NCBI GenBank assembly: GCA_947630485.1
Contig: CANRHU010000036.1
Coordinates: 1 to 36,261, forward strand
DNA length: 36,261 bases
Origin: an uncultured Lachnospiraceae bacterium
Lineage (GTDB): Bacteria; Bacillota; Clostridia; Lachnospirales; Lachnospiraceae
Reading direction: 5' to 3'
Position numbers and translations under genes: made by a program
The notes under the pieces: generated by a model
What the model was told of the DNA's origin: nothing
Database searches by the model: none
The model's input: only the letters and a program-made list of their open reading frames with translations
Part shown: in pieces, positions 1-9,132 of the stretch
Layout of the letters: each line of letters opens with the position of its first letter
Numbering within the stretch: the stretch's first letter is position 1

Positions 1-107
1 AGCATCTCCAGCAGCAGCCGGCTCGTCTCTTCGTCCTCCGCCGCGGCGGCGAACAGAAAATAATTTGACAGATTCAGATCCTGAAAACTTGTACTTGTCT
101 CTCTCAT
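1..107 (-). CDS. Rpn/PD-(D/E)XK nuclease-family transposase, N-terminal fragment (runs off window)
   Basis: The ATG at 107 is preceded on the minus strand by an AAGGAGAGG ribosome binding site. The 35 visible residues begin MRETSTSFQDLNLSNYFLF and continue with an acidic EDEETSRLLLEML segment. This opening, a short leader, then a LNLSNYFLF-like 'unfinished/ready' motif and a conserved Leu-rich helix, is typical of the Rpn family (recombination-promoting nuclease, PD-(D/E)XK fold) that is abundant in Lachnospiraceae. The catalytic residues lie beyond the window edge, so activity cannot be judged. It sits next to other mobile-element debris, which fits a mobile or recombination-related gene. 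The family call rests on the N-terminus only. Confidence 0.6.
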   Translation of the reverse strand, partial: MRETSTSFQDLNLSNYFLFAAAAEDEETSRLLLEM

Positions 108-189
108 ATATCCTCTCCTTTTCCATTCGCGGGGAGGATATCCTGCCAATATCTATATTAACACAGATTGGAGGAAATGAGAAGAGGGA

Positions 190-535
190 ATGAAAGACTT
201 CTTCTCAATGCCGCCTACGGCGGCCTCACCGGCACACGCTCCATCCACGACATCGCCGTATATCGTGCGGGATCTGTCCGTTATAGAAATACTATTTGCA
301 GCCGGAACGCGCATATACGAACTCACAAACCTGCATTTTCGGATATCAATCTGGAGTGTGACGCCATCCGGCTTCTTGGGGAAGGCGGCATGGAGCGGTA
401 TATTCAGATCGCCAATGCAGAGAGCCTATCAATACTCCAGGAATATCAGCAGCAATACCAATGCACCATTGAAAAGAGCGGTTTCTACCCATACAACTGT
501 CAAAGACGGGGTATTATACGGAATCAGGCTGATAA
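190..535 (+). pseudogene. Decayed XerC/D-type tyrosine recombinase fragment
   Basis: Two plus-strand frames together read like the central part of a tyrosine recombinase. In the first frame (about 268-340) the text is RDLSVIEILFAAGTRIYEL, matching the Arg-I box that carries the first catalytic arginine. At about 335-340 the reading jumps to another frame, which continues INLECDAIRLLGEGGMERY and then IQIANAESLSILQEYQ, the usual beta-strand stretch with G-K-G-x-K-E-R degraded to G-E-G-G-M-E-R. The N-terminal SAM-like domain and the C-terminal HxxR and tyrosine boxes are not recognisable. I therefore see a frameshifted, truncated relic, not a functional gene. It is unrelated in sequence to the intact integrase at 23083-24171. 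Its presence supports a history of recombination at this edge of the polysaccharide locus. Confidence 0.6.
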
Positions 536-1049
536 TGTCAAGTCCTGGAATACGAAATCATTAGCGACTCCATATACGATACAATCACAAAAAGAATGGG
601 CACAATGGCTCTTTCTTTTGTGTTCAGCACATGCCCTCAAAAATATTATAGATATAGTTTCTATCACATTTAATCGGATTATAAGGTACATGAAAGGCAC
701 GTAAAGAGGCAAAAACATCCGGAACATTTTTTCATTCTCATATTCATCGTTATACAAATAAACAATGCTATTATTGATTCCCGAGACATTCGCCAAAAAA
801 AGTGCGCGCTTATTTAACAGCCACCAAATGTCAATCTCCGAAAGTGCCATACCAAAGCCAACAATGTACACGTTTGTACGGAAAAAACAATTCGATCCAC
901 GATGTATTATCATATTCTTGTTTCGTGCATTTTTCTTCAATTTTCATATTGCAGCATAACGTGCTGCCAGGCTGTTCTGATCTGTACTTCCCTTTTACAT
1001 AATTCAGCATTTTTGCCAAAGAACCGCAATATTGGTCAAAGCCCACCAT
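524..1049 (-). pseudogene. Unidentified decayed gene (two overlapping frames)
   Basis: Two overlapping minus-strand frames (1049-831 and 940-524) each contain protein-like text that seems to belong to one broken gene. The first begins MVGFDQYCGSLAKMLNYV and carries a NTSWIELFF stretch. The second continues with NVYIVGFGMALSEIDIWWLL, then a charged NDEYENEKMF segment and a hydrophobic helix. The GFGMxLSEIDIWWLL piece faintly recalls the C-terminal part of SIR2-like domain proteins, but I cannot confirm that. No ribosome binding site precedes the 1049 start. Best treated as debris of unknown identity. Confidence 0.25.
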
Positions 1050-1071
1050 AACAGACTTTATACGGGATACA

Positions 1072-1113
1072 TCACCATGTATTTTCCATAGTTCACCATG
1101 TGTTTTCCATAGT
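1072..1113. repeat. Two tandem 21-bp repeats
   Basis: The 21-bp units at 1072-1092 and 1093-1113 are identical except for one base (TCACCATG, then TA or TG, then TTTTCCATAGT). They lie in the non-coding stretch between the decayed gene and the HD fragment. No function is evident; a recent slippage duplication is the simplest reading. Confidence 0.75.
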
Positions 1114-1189
1114 CACTTCGGAGGGCTACTCACACAACAAAGGCCGTAGAACTAAATGTTATAAAGAGGGAAAATGTCTCTATGATGTC

Positions 1190-1612
1190 CTATGAGCAAC
1201 GTCCATGAGCGTCTCGATACCCGCTATATCTGTCTCTCTGATCAGCTCCCATAAGCGCTTTTCTAAATATTTCTATATAAATCAGGGAAGCCAGACTGCT
1301 ATGAGACACGCATGATCCCAAAGTCACTGCAAGTCTTTCTGACGACCTATACCGGTTGGACGAATGATCTGCAAACACCTCACAGAACGTATTCTTTTCA
1401 GTCATCCCATCTTCTGACTTGATGTCGCTATGTGCATATATGATATCTCCTAATAGCCCAATCAACTGTGAATCCATATAATCCATCAGCGCCGATTCAT
1501 TGTTTGCCATCTTATCATATACATATTTTCGGCCAATTTCAGAATGTCTGTGCCTACTATCCATGCTTCCATCATTTGCCATGCCAATATCGTGCAAAAG
1601 CACCGCTGTCAA
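1190..1612 (-). pseudogene. HD-domain phosphohydrolase fragment
   Basis: The 140-residue frame opens MTAVLLHDIGMANDGSMDSR, a metal-binding HD motif (His-Asp) near its very start, followed by RHSEIGRKYVYDKM and then IIYAHSDIKSEDG, where further metal-ligand histidines of HD domains sit. A normal HD protein has one or more helices and a ligand histidine upstream of this point, and these are missing. The C-terminal third reads poorly and is probably out of frame. The frame overlaps the 3' end of the epimerase-like gene at 1572 by 41 bp, and no ribosome binding site is visible. I read it as the remnant of an HD-family gene truncated when the polysaccharide operon was joined to this flank. A short expressed protein cannot be excluded. 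Confidence 0.5.
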
Positions 1613-2717
1613 AACCAGTTTTAGATTTTTGAATTATGCATTTAATATACAAAACAAACGGTCTTGGCAAATATCTCACCGCGAGGTATTTACACTTTTG
1701 TTTTAGGCCCAAAATTTCAGCCAATTTTGTCCGCTCTCCTGTTAATTTATCCATCATGGCCAAACCTGGTGTACCTCTGAATTTCGGATTCTCCAAGAAA
1801 TCCCTTAAACATCTCTCCAAACCTATTTCTGGTGTTTCAAATTCACACTTGCCTACTGCTTGTAGGAATTTTGTATTATCAAATCTGCGATCGAAAAGCC
1901 GGTCATAAATCACCTGGTATTTGTTGCCCATTGCTTCATAGATCGGCTTCGGGTCATCAACATACTTAATCCGTATTTCTTTTCCTGTTACGTCCCCAAA
2001 AACGCTCTTATAAATCGCAAGCACGTCGTCCCATTTAATTTCTTTATCTGTCGTGATATGGAATGCTTGTCCCATCGCTTTTTTATTACCAATTAGCTTT
2101 GAAATTCCCATGGCAACATCAGCGCCGAGGGTCATAGTCGTATTCTTTTCTGCAATCACCGATGGAAAAACAGTGCTTTTATCATGCATGGCACGGTAAA
2201 GCCAAATCTCTTTTTCATAAACGCCAAGTTGTAATCGTTGATTACTATAGGTGATGTACGGACGGATTATTGTCCAGTTGGTTTTTCCAGATTCACGGAG
2301 CAGGTTTTCCTGCCGAGCTTTTGTCAACGCATACTCATCGGTTTTTAGATATTCACTTTCAATTGTGGTATCCAAAAGTCGTGGTGAATCCTCTGTAATA
2401 GGCGTTTTAGAGTTCGCATAAACACGACTTGAACTCAGGAAAATATACTGATTTGTTGCGTTAAGGAACATATCACATCTTGACTTGAACTCTTCAGTGC
2501 TGTAGACCATGAAGTCCACAATTGCGTTGTATTTCTCAACCAAAAGTGATTGCAGAAACATTGTATCGTGTGCATCGCCCTTGACATATTTTACATTATT
2601 AAACTCGGACTTTCTCTCTAGACGGCTTGTAACCATGACATCCTCGCCACGTTCACCTAAGATTTTTACCAGATCAACGCCCATCGCGCCGGTGCCACCC
2701 AAGACAAGTATTTTCAT
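1572..2717 (-). CDS. NAD(P)-dependent epimerase/dehydratase-like protein (extended SDR)
   Basis: A 381-residue extended SDR protein. The N-terminus carries the dinucleotide-binding motif GGTGAMG (residues 7-13), SSS at 95-97, and the catalytic pair Y129-x-x-x-K133, so it has the residues needed for NAD(P)-dependent redox chemistry on a nucleotide sugar. The C-terminal half (Trp-Asp and Phe-rich segments, about 215-330) resembles the variable substrate-binding part. The last 60 residues are positively charged, end near the decayed flank, and may be extended by loss of the original stop. It is the last gene of the minus-strand polysaccharide operon, 41 bp after the SDR gene at 2759. A role in building or reducing an unusual sugar is inferred from the context. 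The exact substrate is unknown. Confidence 0.8.
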   Translation of the reverse strand: MKILVLGGTGAMGVDLVKILGERGEDVMVTSRLERKSEFNNVKYVKGDAHDTMFLQSLLVEKYNAIVDFMVYSTEEFKSRCDMFLNATNQYIFLSSSRVYANSKTPITEDSPRLLDTTIESEYLKTDEYALTKARQENLLRESGKTNWTIIRPYITYSNQRLQLGVYEKEIWLYRAMHDKSTVFPSVIAEKNTTMTLGADVAMGISKLIGNKKAMGQAFHITTDKEIKWDDVLAIYKSVFGDVTGKEIRIKYVDDPKPIYEAMGNKYQVIYDRLFDRRFDNTKFLQAVGKCEFETPEIGLERCLRDFLENPKFRGTPGLAMMDKLTGERTKLAEILGLKQKCKYLAVRYLPRPFVLYIKCIIQKSKTGFDSGAFARYWHGK

Positions 2718-2758
2718 GTCGGTTTCCTTTCTTTTTCATGAAAGAAAACCGAGCTCAT

Positions 2759-3598
2759 TTATCCGTGAAATGTGACTGTTCCACTGCCACCGGTCATATA
2801 GAATGTGTCTCCTACAATCATATCACCCATATCGCTAACCATAAAAGTAGCAAGTGCGGCAATTTCAGACGGAACGGCATAACGTCCAGCCGGGCAGGTC
2901 GCATTGTAAATGTTATCCCCTTCATTCTTTCCAAGCATAGGAGTAGCTGTAGGACCAGGGGCTATCGCATTGACAACTATTCCGTATGGCAACAGCTTGT
3001 CTGCAGCACCAAGTGTAAAGCCTCTGACAGCCCATTTTGACATCTGATAGGGCGTCCATGCGGGGCGAAGCGCCGAAGATGAAGTCACGTTCAGGATATG
3101 ACCTTTGATTCGGTTTTCAATCATATATTTCGCAACTGCCTGAGACATAAAAAACGTGCCTTTCGCATTGATGTCCATAATGTTGTCATACTCCTGCTCG
3201 GACATATCCAGAAAGTCCGAATGGGTGACTACACCCGCAGAATTTACAAGAATATCTATCCTATTTTCCTGAAACATTGCGGCAGCGGTTCTTATCTTTT
3301 CAGGCATAGATTTAACATCTTTAACATTAATAACTATGTATGATAGATTTACCCCCCCGATTTTTCGGCAGTACAAGCGAAGCTTTTCTTCATTTGTTCC
3401 CGCGATGATCACCTTAGCGCCGCTTTTTACGAAGCTTTCCGCCATGGCAAGACCTATCCCACCACTGCCTCCAGTGATGAGGACAACTTTACCTTTTAGA
3501 ACCTCCGAGGTGTTGATGGGACTTGGAATGGGAATTTTCTTTTCTTCCTTAAAAATCATCACTATATTTTTGACAATTTTCTTTGCGACTTTAAACAT
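2759..3598 (-). CDS. Short-chain dehydrogenase/reductase (classical SDR)
   Basis: A classical SDR of 279 residues. The cofactor motif TGGSGGIG is at 42-49, NSAG at 119-122, the catalytic serine at S174 (TSSS), Y184-x-x-x-K188, and PG at 214-215 after strand 6, so all catalytic parts are present. About 35 extra N-terminal residues with a basic helix precede the Rossmann fold. I chose the ATG at 3598, not the upstream ATG at 3616, because AAAGGA lies a normal distance before 3598 while 3616 overlaps the flippase stop. The family oxidises or reduces secondary alcohols with NAD(P). Within this operon it is probably a sugar or keto-side-chain reductase acting with the ThDP enzyme at 5090 or the epimerase at 1572, which is an inference from proximity. 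Confidence 0.85.
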   Translation of the reverse strand: MFKVAKKIVKNIVMIFKEEKKIPIPSPINTSEVLKGKVVLITGGSGGIGLAMAESFVKSGAKVIIAGTNEEKLRLYCRKIGGVNLSYIVINVKDVKSMPEKIRTAAAMFQENRIDILVNSAGVVTHSDFLDMSEQEYDNIMDINAKGTFFMSQAVAKYMIENRIKGHILNVTSSSALRPAWTPYQMSKWAVRGFTLGAADKLLPYGIVVNAIAPGPTATPMLGKNEGDNIYNATCPAGRYAVPSEIAALATFMVSDMGDMIVGDTFYMTGGSGTVTFHG

Positions 3599-3612
3599 AA
3601 TTATTCCTTTCG

Positions 3613-5064
3613 TCAATTCTTTTTGAGATTGAATAGATTTTTAACCAAACTTATAATATTCTTATGAAATATAGCCACTACCACCATCATAATTCCGAGC
3701 ATGGAATATCTAACTACAATATGATTGTAGCTTGCCATAAAGGAAAAACCAAGCAAGAGGAACACAGCTGTAATTCCTCCATATATTCCTAGGTTGTACG
3801 GTTGCTCGTTATTTAAATGCTCGCGACAAATTTTACGCATGAAGTACATATGAAACGCCGCATAAACCATATAGCAAACGAGGGTCGTATAACCCGCTGC
3901 ATAATAGCCGAATTTTTTTATAAATATATAATTCAGAATAATGTTCAAAACTGCGCCGGCGCTTGTAGCAGATGCTATGAGCTTTGTTTTTTCATAATAA
4001 AATTCAAAAACCGCAAAAAAGTTGTATGAAAATATGAAATATACACTCATCGCGACAGGCGGAATTACCCAAATAGCGTCATAATATTCCGATGGAGCAA
4101 AAATCTTTACTGCCTCAGGTGCAAGCGCAATAAGCAGCAGATTAACAATGGCTATGCCAATAAACGCTGGGTACGCTACATTTGATATAGCCTTAATTTT
4201 CTTGTCATTTATTCTTTTGTAAAGCCAAGGTTCTATAGTTTGAAGCAGTGCGGTGTTAAATAACGTCATAATTTGCGATATCGAATATGCAAGACTGTAT
4301 ATTCCTGCCGACGATTCATTCACCATCTGCCCTATCATTATTCTATCGGCACTGTTCAAAACAGTCATGGAAAGATAATGAGGTATAAGAGGTATGTTGA
4401 ATCTCAGGGCATGATTCCAATAAAACGCTGAAAAAAACTGTTTTCCACGAACAGCCTGCAGCGTAAAAAGAATAATGCATACAAGCGCTTCAACAACTGC
4501 AATTCCGAATATTCTCGCAGTTACTTTGTCCGTTGCGGATTTAACTAAGATGATCCCCAAAACAGGCTTTGAAAAAGACAGTAAAAGTGTTACGATAACC
4601 AGACAGCGATATTTAAAATCCACCCTTTGGTTCATTGACCAAAAACCAAAAATGTTTGCGCTTAACATCATTACAAACATGCACAGCATCTGAATTGTAG
4701 TCAAAGAAAAAACATTATTCCAGAAAGTGTGAACTGCAAAATATACTATCGTCCAGATAATTGTCAATGTCAGGGATAAACCCTGCATTGATGAAGTAAA
4801 TGCCATTCGGTCATCGCTGAATTTTACAACACCACGTGTGAACACCCCGGCACTCAAGTTAAGTGATACAATAATAGATAAAATGCCAAGCCACGAATTA
4901 AAGATGTTGAATTGTCCATATTCGGTTGTACTCAGCAGACGTGTAAAAATAGGTGTTGTTATAAATGATATGCCACGCTGCATGAAAGCACAGATCAAGA
5001 ACCAAAAGGAAGCTTTGACCTGAACAGGAATCTCATGATAACGACTGTATTTTTGTTTGAACAT
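3613..5064 (-). CDS. wzx: Polysaccharide repeat-unit flippase (Wzx/MOP family)
   Basis: A 483-residue integral membrane protein with about 12-14 hydrophobic segments spread over its whole length. The N-terminal segment, with FLICAFMQRGISFITTPIF followed by TRLLSTTEYGQFNIF, is the hallmark of the MOP-superfamily O-antigen/capsule flippases. It would flip undecaprenyl-pyrophosphate-linked repeat units across the cytoplasmic membrane so that the EpsG-type polymerase at 13315 can join them outside. The start ATG lies 25 bp after the stop of the ThDP enzyme gene. The protein ends with a basic NLKKN tail. Length and topology are usual for the family. Confidence 0.93.
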   Translation of the reverse strand: MFKQKYSRYHEIPVQVKASFWFLICAFMQRGISFITTPIFTRLLSTTEYGQFNIFNSWLGILSIIVSLNLSAGVFTRGVVKFSDDRMAFTSSMQGLSLTLTIIWTIVYFAVHTFWNNVFSLTTIQMLCMFVMMLSANIFGFWSMNQRVDFKYRCLVIVTLLLSFSKPVLGIILVKSATDKVTARIFGIAVVEALVCIILFTLQAVRGKQFFSAFYWNHALRFNIPLIPHYLSMTVLNSADRIMIGQMVNESSAGIYSLAYSISQIMTLFNTALLQTIEPWLYKRINDKKIKAISNVAYPAFIGIAIVNLLLIALAPEAVKIFAPSEYYDAIWVIPPVAMSVYFIFSYNFFAVFEFYYEKTKLIASATSAGAVLNIILNYIFIKKFGYYAAGYTTLVCYMVYAAFHMYFMRKICREHLNNEQPYNLGIYGGITAVFLLLGFSFMASYNHIVVRYSMLGIMMVVVAIFHKNIISLVKNLFNLKKN

Positions 5065-5089
5065 CGCCTACATCCTCTACAAGAATAAC

Positions 5090-6829
5090 TTAGCCATTTA
5101 AGATTCCCTTAACTATTTTAGTCCCCTTGTCCCCAAGTACCTTTTTTGCAATTTGTTTGGCAGACCCAGATATAGATATTTCAAGATTTTTCATTATTTC
5201 AAGCGCATCACTTTCACATTGACTATCTGTAAATATCTCGAAAACCATTGGCCTTTCTGTTACTTCCGATATGAGGAAGCGTTCCGCGCAGGCAAAGAAA
5301 TCGTCTTTCGTTGCTGCACTCATGTATTCATACCCCAAATTCATTGCATAGTTCTTTACCAATTCCGTTGACTTTGCTCCATAATGTCCCGCTGCTGCCA
5401 TATAAGGATCCGCCGCTTCGCCAAAACGGGCTGCCTGATGATTATAGTTACGGAATTCTGTACCCCGCCCATTATTGATAAGCATGATACGAAGATTACT
5501 CCCAATATGACGATTGCCAAGAGCATTCATATCATAAAAGAAACCCAAGTCGCCGACGACTCCAAAACAAAGTTTATTCCTATTTGCCAATGATAATCCA
5601 AGCAAAGTCGAAATACCACCATCAATACCAAAACCACCAGTATTGGAATAACACATCACGTTTGGCAATATCTCGAAAAAATTCCAAGACCTAAGTGTAT
5701 TAAGAATCCCAAGATATAGAATTGAATGGTCTGGTATTCTCGCAGCAGTCTGCTGAGCGACCCATATATTAGAAAAAGGAAGCGTAGGTATTTTCTTTTC
5801 GATCCTCTTTCGCTCTGCAATCCACTCATTGTAGTAACTATTGTAACTCACTTCCGTTTGCTCGGCCGCATATATTTCAAAAAAGTCTCTTTCTTGCATT
5901 TCAAATACATAACTCAGTTTTTTAAACCTATCTCTTAATTCACCATCAGGATTTACCCTCCAAACTTGCTTTGCCAAGCATGACATATATGCCCCCGACA
6001 CATCACCTATATCAATTAATAAATCGACCAACATACAAGGAGATCTATACTGTGATTGATCCGTAACAAGATTAGCAAGCATACGATAATTACCGTGATA
6101 ATTACTTGTATGATCACATAAAACCACTCCATTGTAGCTTTCGCAAAATCGATCTACCGCTGCGGTAAGCTCGTCATTCCAACATAAATGCGCACCAATA
6201 AAAACAGCAATTTTACCTTCTGGAATTGGAGGAAACTCTTCACCATAACATATACGCCGTATAACACGAGCATTCGGTAATTCACGTATAGAAAAATCCG
6301 TAGAATACGTTGATGTCAGATTTATATGAACAGGTCCCCCTCCATGATGGCGAAGTTCCAGCAATGCGCGATTAAGTTGAATATTTAACGCCCATTTCTC
6401 CTCGTCGGAATGAACCGGGGACGCCTGCACACTCAGCTTAACCATGTCATTCAAAACTGCTCTGCGATCTATCACTTGCGCGATATTCTGTCCGATCCTA
6501 CCTTCATCTTGCGTAGAAGTAATGGCAAGAATTGGTAACTTGCGATAATAAGCCTCTGTCAATCCCGGAATATAATTTCGCGAAGCAGTAGCTCCTGTAC
6601 AACTTAAAGCAACCGGTTCTCCACTTTCAGCAGCAAGACCACAAGCAATATAGGCTGCCGACCGTTCATCAACGGAACTATAAATTTCAAAATAAGGATC
6701 ATTTTGTAGGCTTGCAATCAAACATATGTTCGTCGCGCCTGGGCTTGCGACTATTTTCCGCACTCCATGCGCTTTCAGTAATGCAATCAGCATCTGAGTG
6801 TGTTTTTCACTGGTATAATAACTTTCCAT
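5090..6829 (-). CDS. MenD-like thiamine-diphosphate enzyme in the EPS operon
   Basis: A 579-residue ThDP-dependent enzyme. The N-terminal pyrimidine-binding domain has DERSAAYIACGLA with the cofactor-activating glutamate at position 55, followed by TGATASRNYIPGLTEAYYRKLPIL, which parallels MenD (SEPHCHC synthase). The C-terminal diphosphate domain has GDL at 426-428 and NN at 452-453, the GDG-x(~25)-NN motif with the MenD-like GDL variant. No other menaquinone gene is nearby, and its neighbours are a pyruvyl transferase and a flippase, so a housekeeping MenD role is unlikely. ThDP carboligases such as YerE attach a two-carbon unit to a keto-sugar. An analogous branched-sugar or acyl-transfer reaction is my inference. 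AAGGAGA precedes the ATG. Confidence 0.8.
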   Translation of the reverse strand: MESYYTSEKHTQMLIALLKAHGVRKIVASPGATNICLIASLQNDPYFEIYSSVDERSAAYIACGLAAESGEPVALSCTGATASRNYIPGLTEAYYRKLPILAITSTQDEGRIGQNIAQVIDRRAVLNDMVKLSVQASPVHSDEEKWALNIQLNRALLELRHHGGGPVHINLTSTYSTDFSIRELPNARVIRRICYGEEFPPIPEGKIAVFIGAHLCWNDELTAAVDRFCESYNGVVLCDHTSNYHGNYRMLANLVTDQSQYRSPCMLVDLLIDIGDVSGAYMSCLAKQVWRVNPDGELRDRFKKLSYVFEMQERDFFEIYAAEQTEVSYNSYYNEWIAERKRIEKKIPTLPFSNIWVAQQTAARIPDHSILYLGILNTLRSWNFFEILPNVMCYSNTGGFGIDGGISTLLGLSLANRNKLCFGVVGDLGFFYDMNALGNRHIGSNLRIMLINNGRGTEFRNYNHQAARFGEAADPYMAAAGHYGAKSTELVKNYAMNLGYEYMSAATKDDFFACAERFLISEVTERPMVFEIFTDSQCESDALEIMKNLEISISGSAKQIAKKVLGDKGTKIVKGILNG

Positions 6830-6871
6830 AATGGTTCTCCTTAATATTGGTGCAACGCAGAAACTCTGTGC

Positions 6872-8047
6872 TTAATTAATATCCAACTGGTTTTTTAAAA
6901 AAATTTCTGCTTTTTTTCTAAAAGCTTCTAAAATAACTTCTATCGGTCCATAGTCAATTTTCTTTCCAAAATCTCTTGGAATACTCCTTATAGCATCAGA
7001 TAAAATGTAACGGTCCTCCAATCCAAACAACCCTAATATTGAAAGCAACCGTGAATTCTGAGAGTCACTCTCATTCAGCTTAAAACGGCTAAAATTATAG
7101 AAATCCTTTTCAAAGATAATAGAAAATGCGGTTCCATGAAATGAGTCAGTCAAAACATATTTTGCATTCTTTATTATACTAATAAACTCCCTGGGGCCAA
7201 CATTAATCGGAGCAAAATCGGCAAAACCTTCATCATTTGGATTATAGCGTCTCCATATATTCGGAATACTAACAATTTTTAATCCCAGATCATCCGCTAA
7301 CTTACGTATTTGGATTCTGGTATCCAAATCCTCTCCGAAAATATAAGCAAATATGTAATCCTCCTTGCAATATCTCTCAATACCATATGCAAGCTTACTC
7401 CATTCGGCTTTTGTGAACAAAAAAACCGGATCACAAATTAATTCTACAGGATATCCCTTCTTTTGAAACCAATCTTTAATCGTGGTCTCGCGTACTGATA
7501 TAACGTCTATTTTTTTCAAATGAGATAGTATTTTTTTTTCATCTTCTTTTGTAATGTTATCTTTCCCCACACTACAGCTATACGCAAAATTATGACGGGC
7601 TTGAGAAAATGCTAGATAATAATTTTTATCGTACCAATCCGGATTCCACATCTGATCACCGCCAACTACACTTATATCGTAGGCCTCTTCAATGTGTTTT
7701 ATTGTTCTTCGGTTATATAGTTTCGATATTCTAAATTCGGTTTTCATAAACTTCTCAAATGCATCCCGCAAAGGATCCCCATTATATTTATAAAAATACT
7801 CTTTGGCCGCTTTGCTTCGTTTCATTTGGCTAATTCTTTTATTTATTATTCCTCTTATTCCTCTCTCATTTAATACTTTAATATTATTAACTATTTTTTC
7901 AACAAGCGTTCTCTCGCTTAAATAGTCAAGTTCAAAACACTCCGCCTCCATCTCATTAAGCTTTGTATATAAAGCGTATGCTTGTAGTATGCCTCCATAG
8001 TTATAATTATTATGAAACAGAGTCATGATTAAAATTTTTTTCTTCAT
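6872..8047 (-). CDS. Polysaccharide pyruvyl transferase family protein
   Basis: A 391-residue protein starting MKKKILIMTLFHNNYNYGG. The opening glycine-rich NYGGILQAYALY (about 16-27) and a later DSFHGTAFSIIFEKDF block are the two conserved signatures of the polysaccharide pyruvyl transferase family (GT-B-like fold), which forms pyruvate ketals on sugars from phosphoenolpyruvate. An in-frame start 38 codons upstream would overlap the hddA gene by 80 bp. I prefer the ATG at 8047, which has GAGGAG upstream and leaves a 34-bp gap. It sits between hddA and the ThDP enzyme. A pyruvyl group would make the glycan acidic. Some members of this broad family have other or unknown acceptors. Confidence 0.85.
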   Translation of the reverse strand: MKKKILIMTLFHNNYNYGGILQAYALYTKLNEMEAECFELDYLSERTLVEKIVNNIKVLNERGIRGIINKRISQMKRSKAAKEYFYKYNGDPLRDAFEKFMKTEFRISKLYNRRTIKHIEEAYDISVVGGDQMWNPDWYDKNYYLAFSQARHNFAYSCSVGKDNITKEDEKKILSHLKKIDVISVRETTIKDWFQKKGYPVELICDPVFLFTKAEWSKLAYGIERYCKEDYIFAYIFGEDLDTRIQIRKLADDLGLKIVSIPNIWRRYNPNDEGFADFAPINVGPREFISIIKNAKYVLTDSFHGTAFSIIFEKDFYNFSRFKLNESDSQNSRLLSILGLFGLEDRYILSDAIRSIPRDFGKKIDYGPIEVILEAFRKKAEIFLKNQLDIN

Positions 8048-8081
8048 AATGAATTGCCACTCCTCATAACTGCCGCACAAT

Positions 8082-9095
8082 TTAAGCCTTTGGGTTTTTT
8101 CGACTATCCGGATCATAGACTTCGGGTACATAATAAAGTACCCTTGTCCCCCCCGTTTCAAAGCAAAATGGTATTTCCATCAAGTCGCTTAATGCTTTAC
8201 GCACTTTATCCCTTTTTTCTTCTGAAGCGTAAAAAAGCAAGAACCCTCCGCCTCCAGCCCCCAATAGCTTTCCGCCGAGGGCTCCTGCATCAATTGCTTT
8301 GTTATAGTAACTGTCAATCACAGGGTTTGAAACTTTCCTATTTATTTCTCTTTTCAGTTTCCATTCCCTATCAAGAAGCATACCGAAATCATCTATATGT
8401 CCTTCTATCAACGCTTTTTCTGCTTCATCAACTAAGCCTTTCATAATCAAAAGCTGTTGATTTTTCTCTTTAATGTTCCGTTCTTGTTCCACTTGTATAT
8501 CTGACGAGAAACGTGAAATTCCTGTAAAGAACAACATTAAATTATCGTTAAGTACTTTTTTTGTCTCATTTCCTATAATCACAGGCTGAATCTCATATCC
8601 GTCAGAACTAAAAGAAATTTTGTTTAAACCTCCAAAAGAAGCAGCTATTTGGTCTTGTATCCCACCAGTTTCTTTGCACAGACTCCTTTCAAGATATATA
8701 GCTTCGTCAGCAAGACGTCTTTTATCGACATATTTTCCTTTAAGTGAATGAAATGCTGATAAAAGACCTACAGCAAAAGAACTGCTTGTGCCCAGACCTG
8801 TCCTGGCCGGAAGATCAGCGTCATATAAGATCATCATTTCATGCATATCCAACATCTTCATTGCTTCACGCACTGCCGGATGCTGTATTTCGTCAATACT
8901 TGTGGTCTTTTCTATCTTGGCATAAGATACACAATTAGTGTAATCAAAAAATGGCGGCAAGTGCCGTGCCGTCACATAACAATATTTATCGATACTAGTC
9001 GACAATACCTGCCCACCATACTTTTCATAAAATTCAGGGAAGTCCGTACCTCCTCCAAAAAACGATATTCTGAACGGGGTCTGAGTGATAACCAT
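8082..9095 (-). CDS. hddA: D-glycero-D-manno-heptose 7-phosphate kinase-like GHMP kinase
   Basis: A 337-residue GHMP-family sugar kinase. The start PFRISFFGGGTDFPEFY is the specific signature of the HddA/heptose and related sugar kinases, PARTGLGTSSSF (96-107) is the ATP-binding glycine-rich loop, D148 in GGIQDQIAASFGG is the likely catalytic base, and GAGGGGF is the third GHMP motif. HddA phosphorylates C1 of D-glycero-D-manno-heptose 7-phosphate on the way to GDP-heptose. The three GDP-sugar-type epimerase/reductase genes directly upstream strengthen a GDP-heptose role over L-fucokinase or other GHMP functions. The isomerase, phosphatase and guanylyltransferase of this pathway (GmhA, GmhB, HddC) are not in the window. 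Confidence 0.82.
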   Translation of the reverse strand: MVITQTPFRISFFGGGTDFPEFYEKYGGQVLSTSIDKYCYVTARHLPPFFDYTNCVSYAKIEKTTSIDEIQHPAVREAMKMLDMHEMMILYDADLPARTGLGTSSSFAVGLLSAFHSLKGKYVDKRRLADEAIYLERSLCKETGGIQDQIAASFGGLNKISFSSDGYEIQPVIIGNETKKVLNDNLMLFFTGISRFSSDIQVEQERNIKEKNQQLLIMKGLVDEAEKALIEGHIDDFGMLLDREWKLKREINRKVSNPVIDSYYNKAIDAGALGGKLLGAGGGGFLLFYASEEKRDKVRKALSDLMEIPFCFETGGTRVLYYVPEVYDPDSRKNPKA

Positions 9096-9132
9096 TTATA
9101 TCTCCTCCTAATCCATTGTTACTTGCCTTTTT

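Noticed and set aside
5090..6829. Housekeeping MenD
   Set aside because: Motifs are MenD-like, but the gene lies within an EPS operon and no other menaquinone genes accompany it; kept as MenD-like only.
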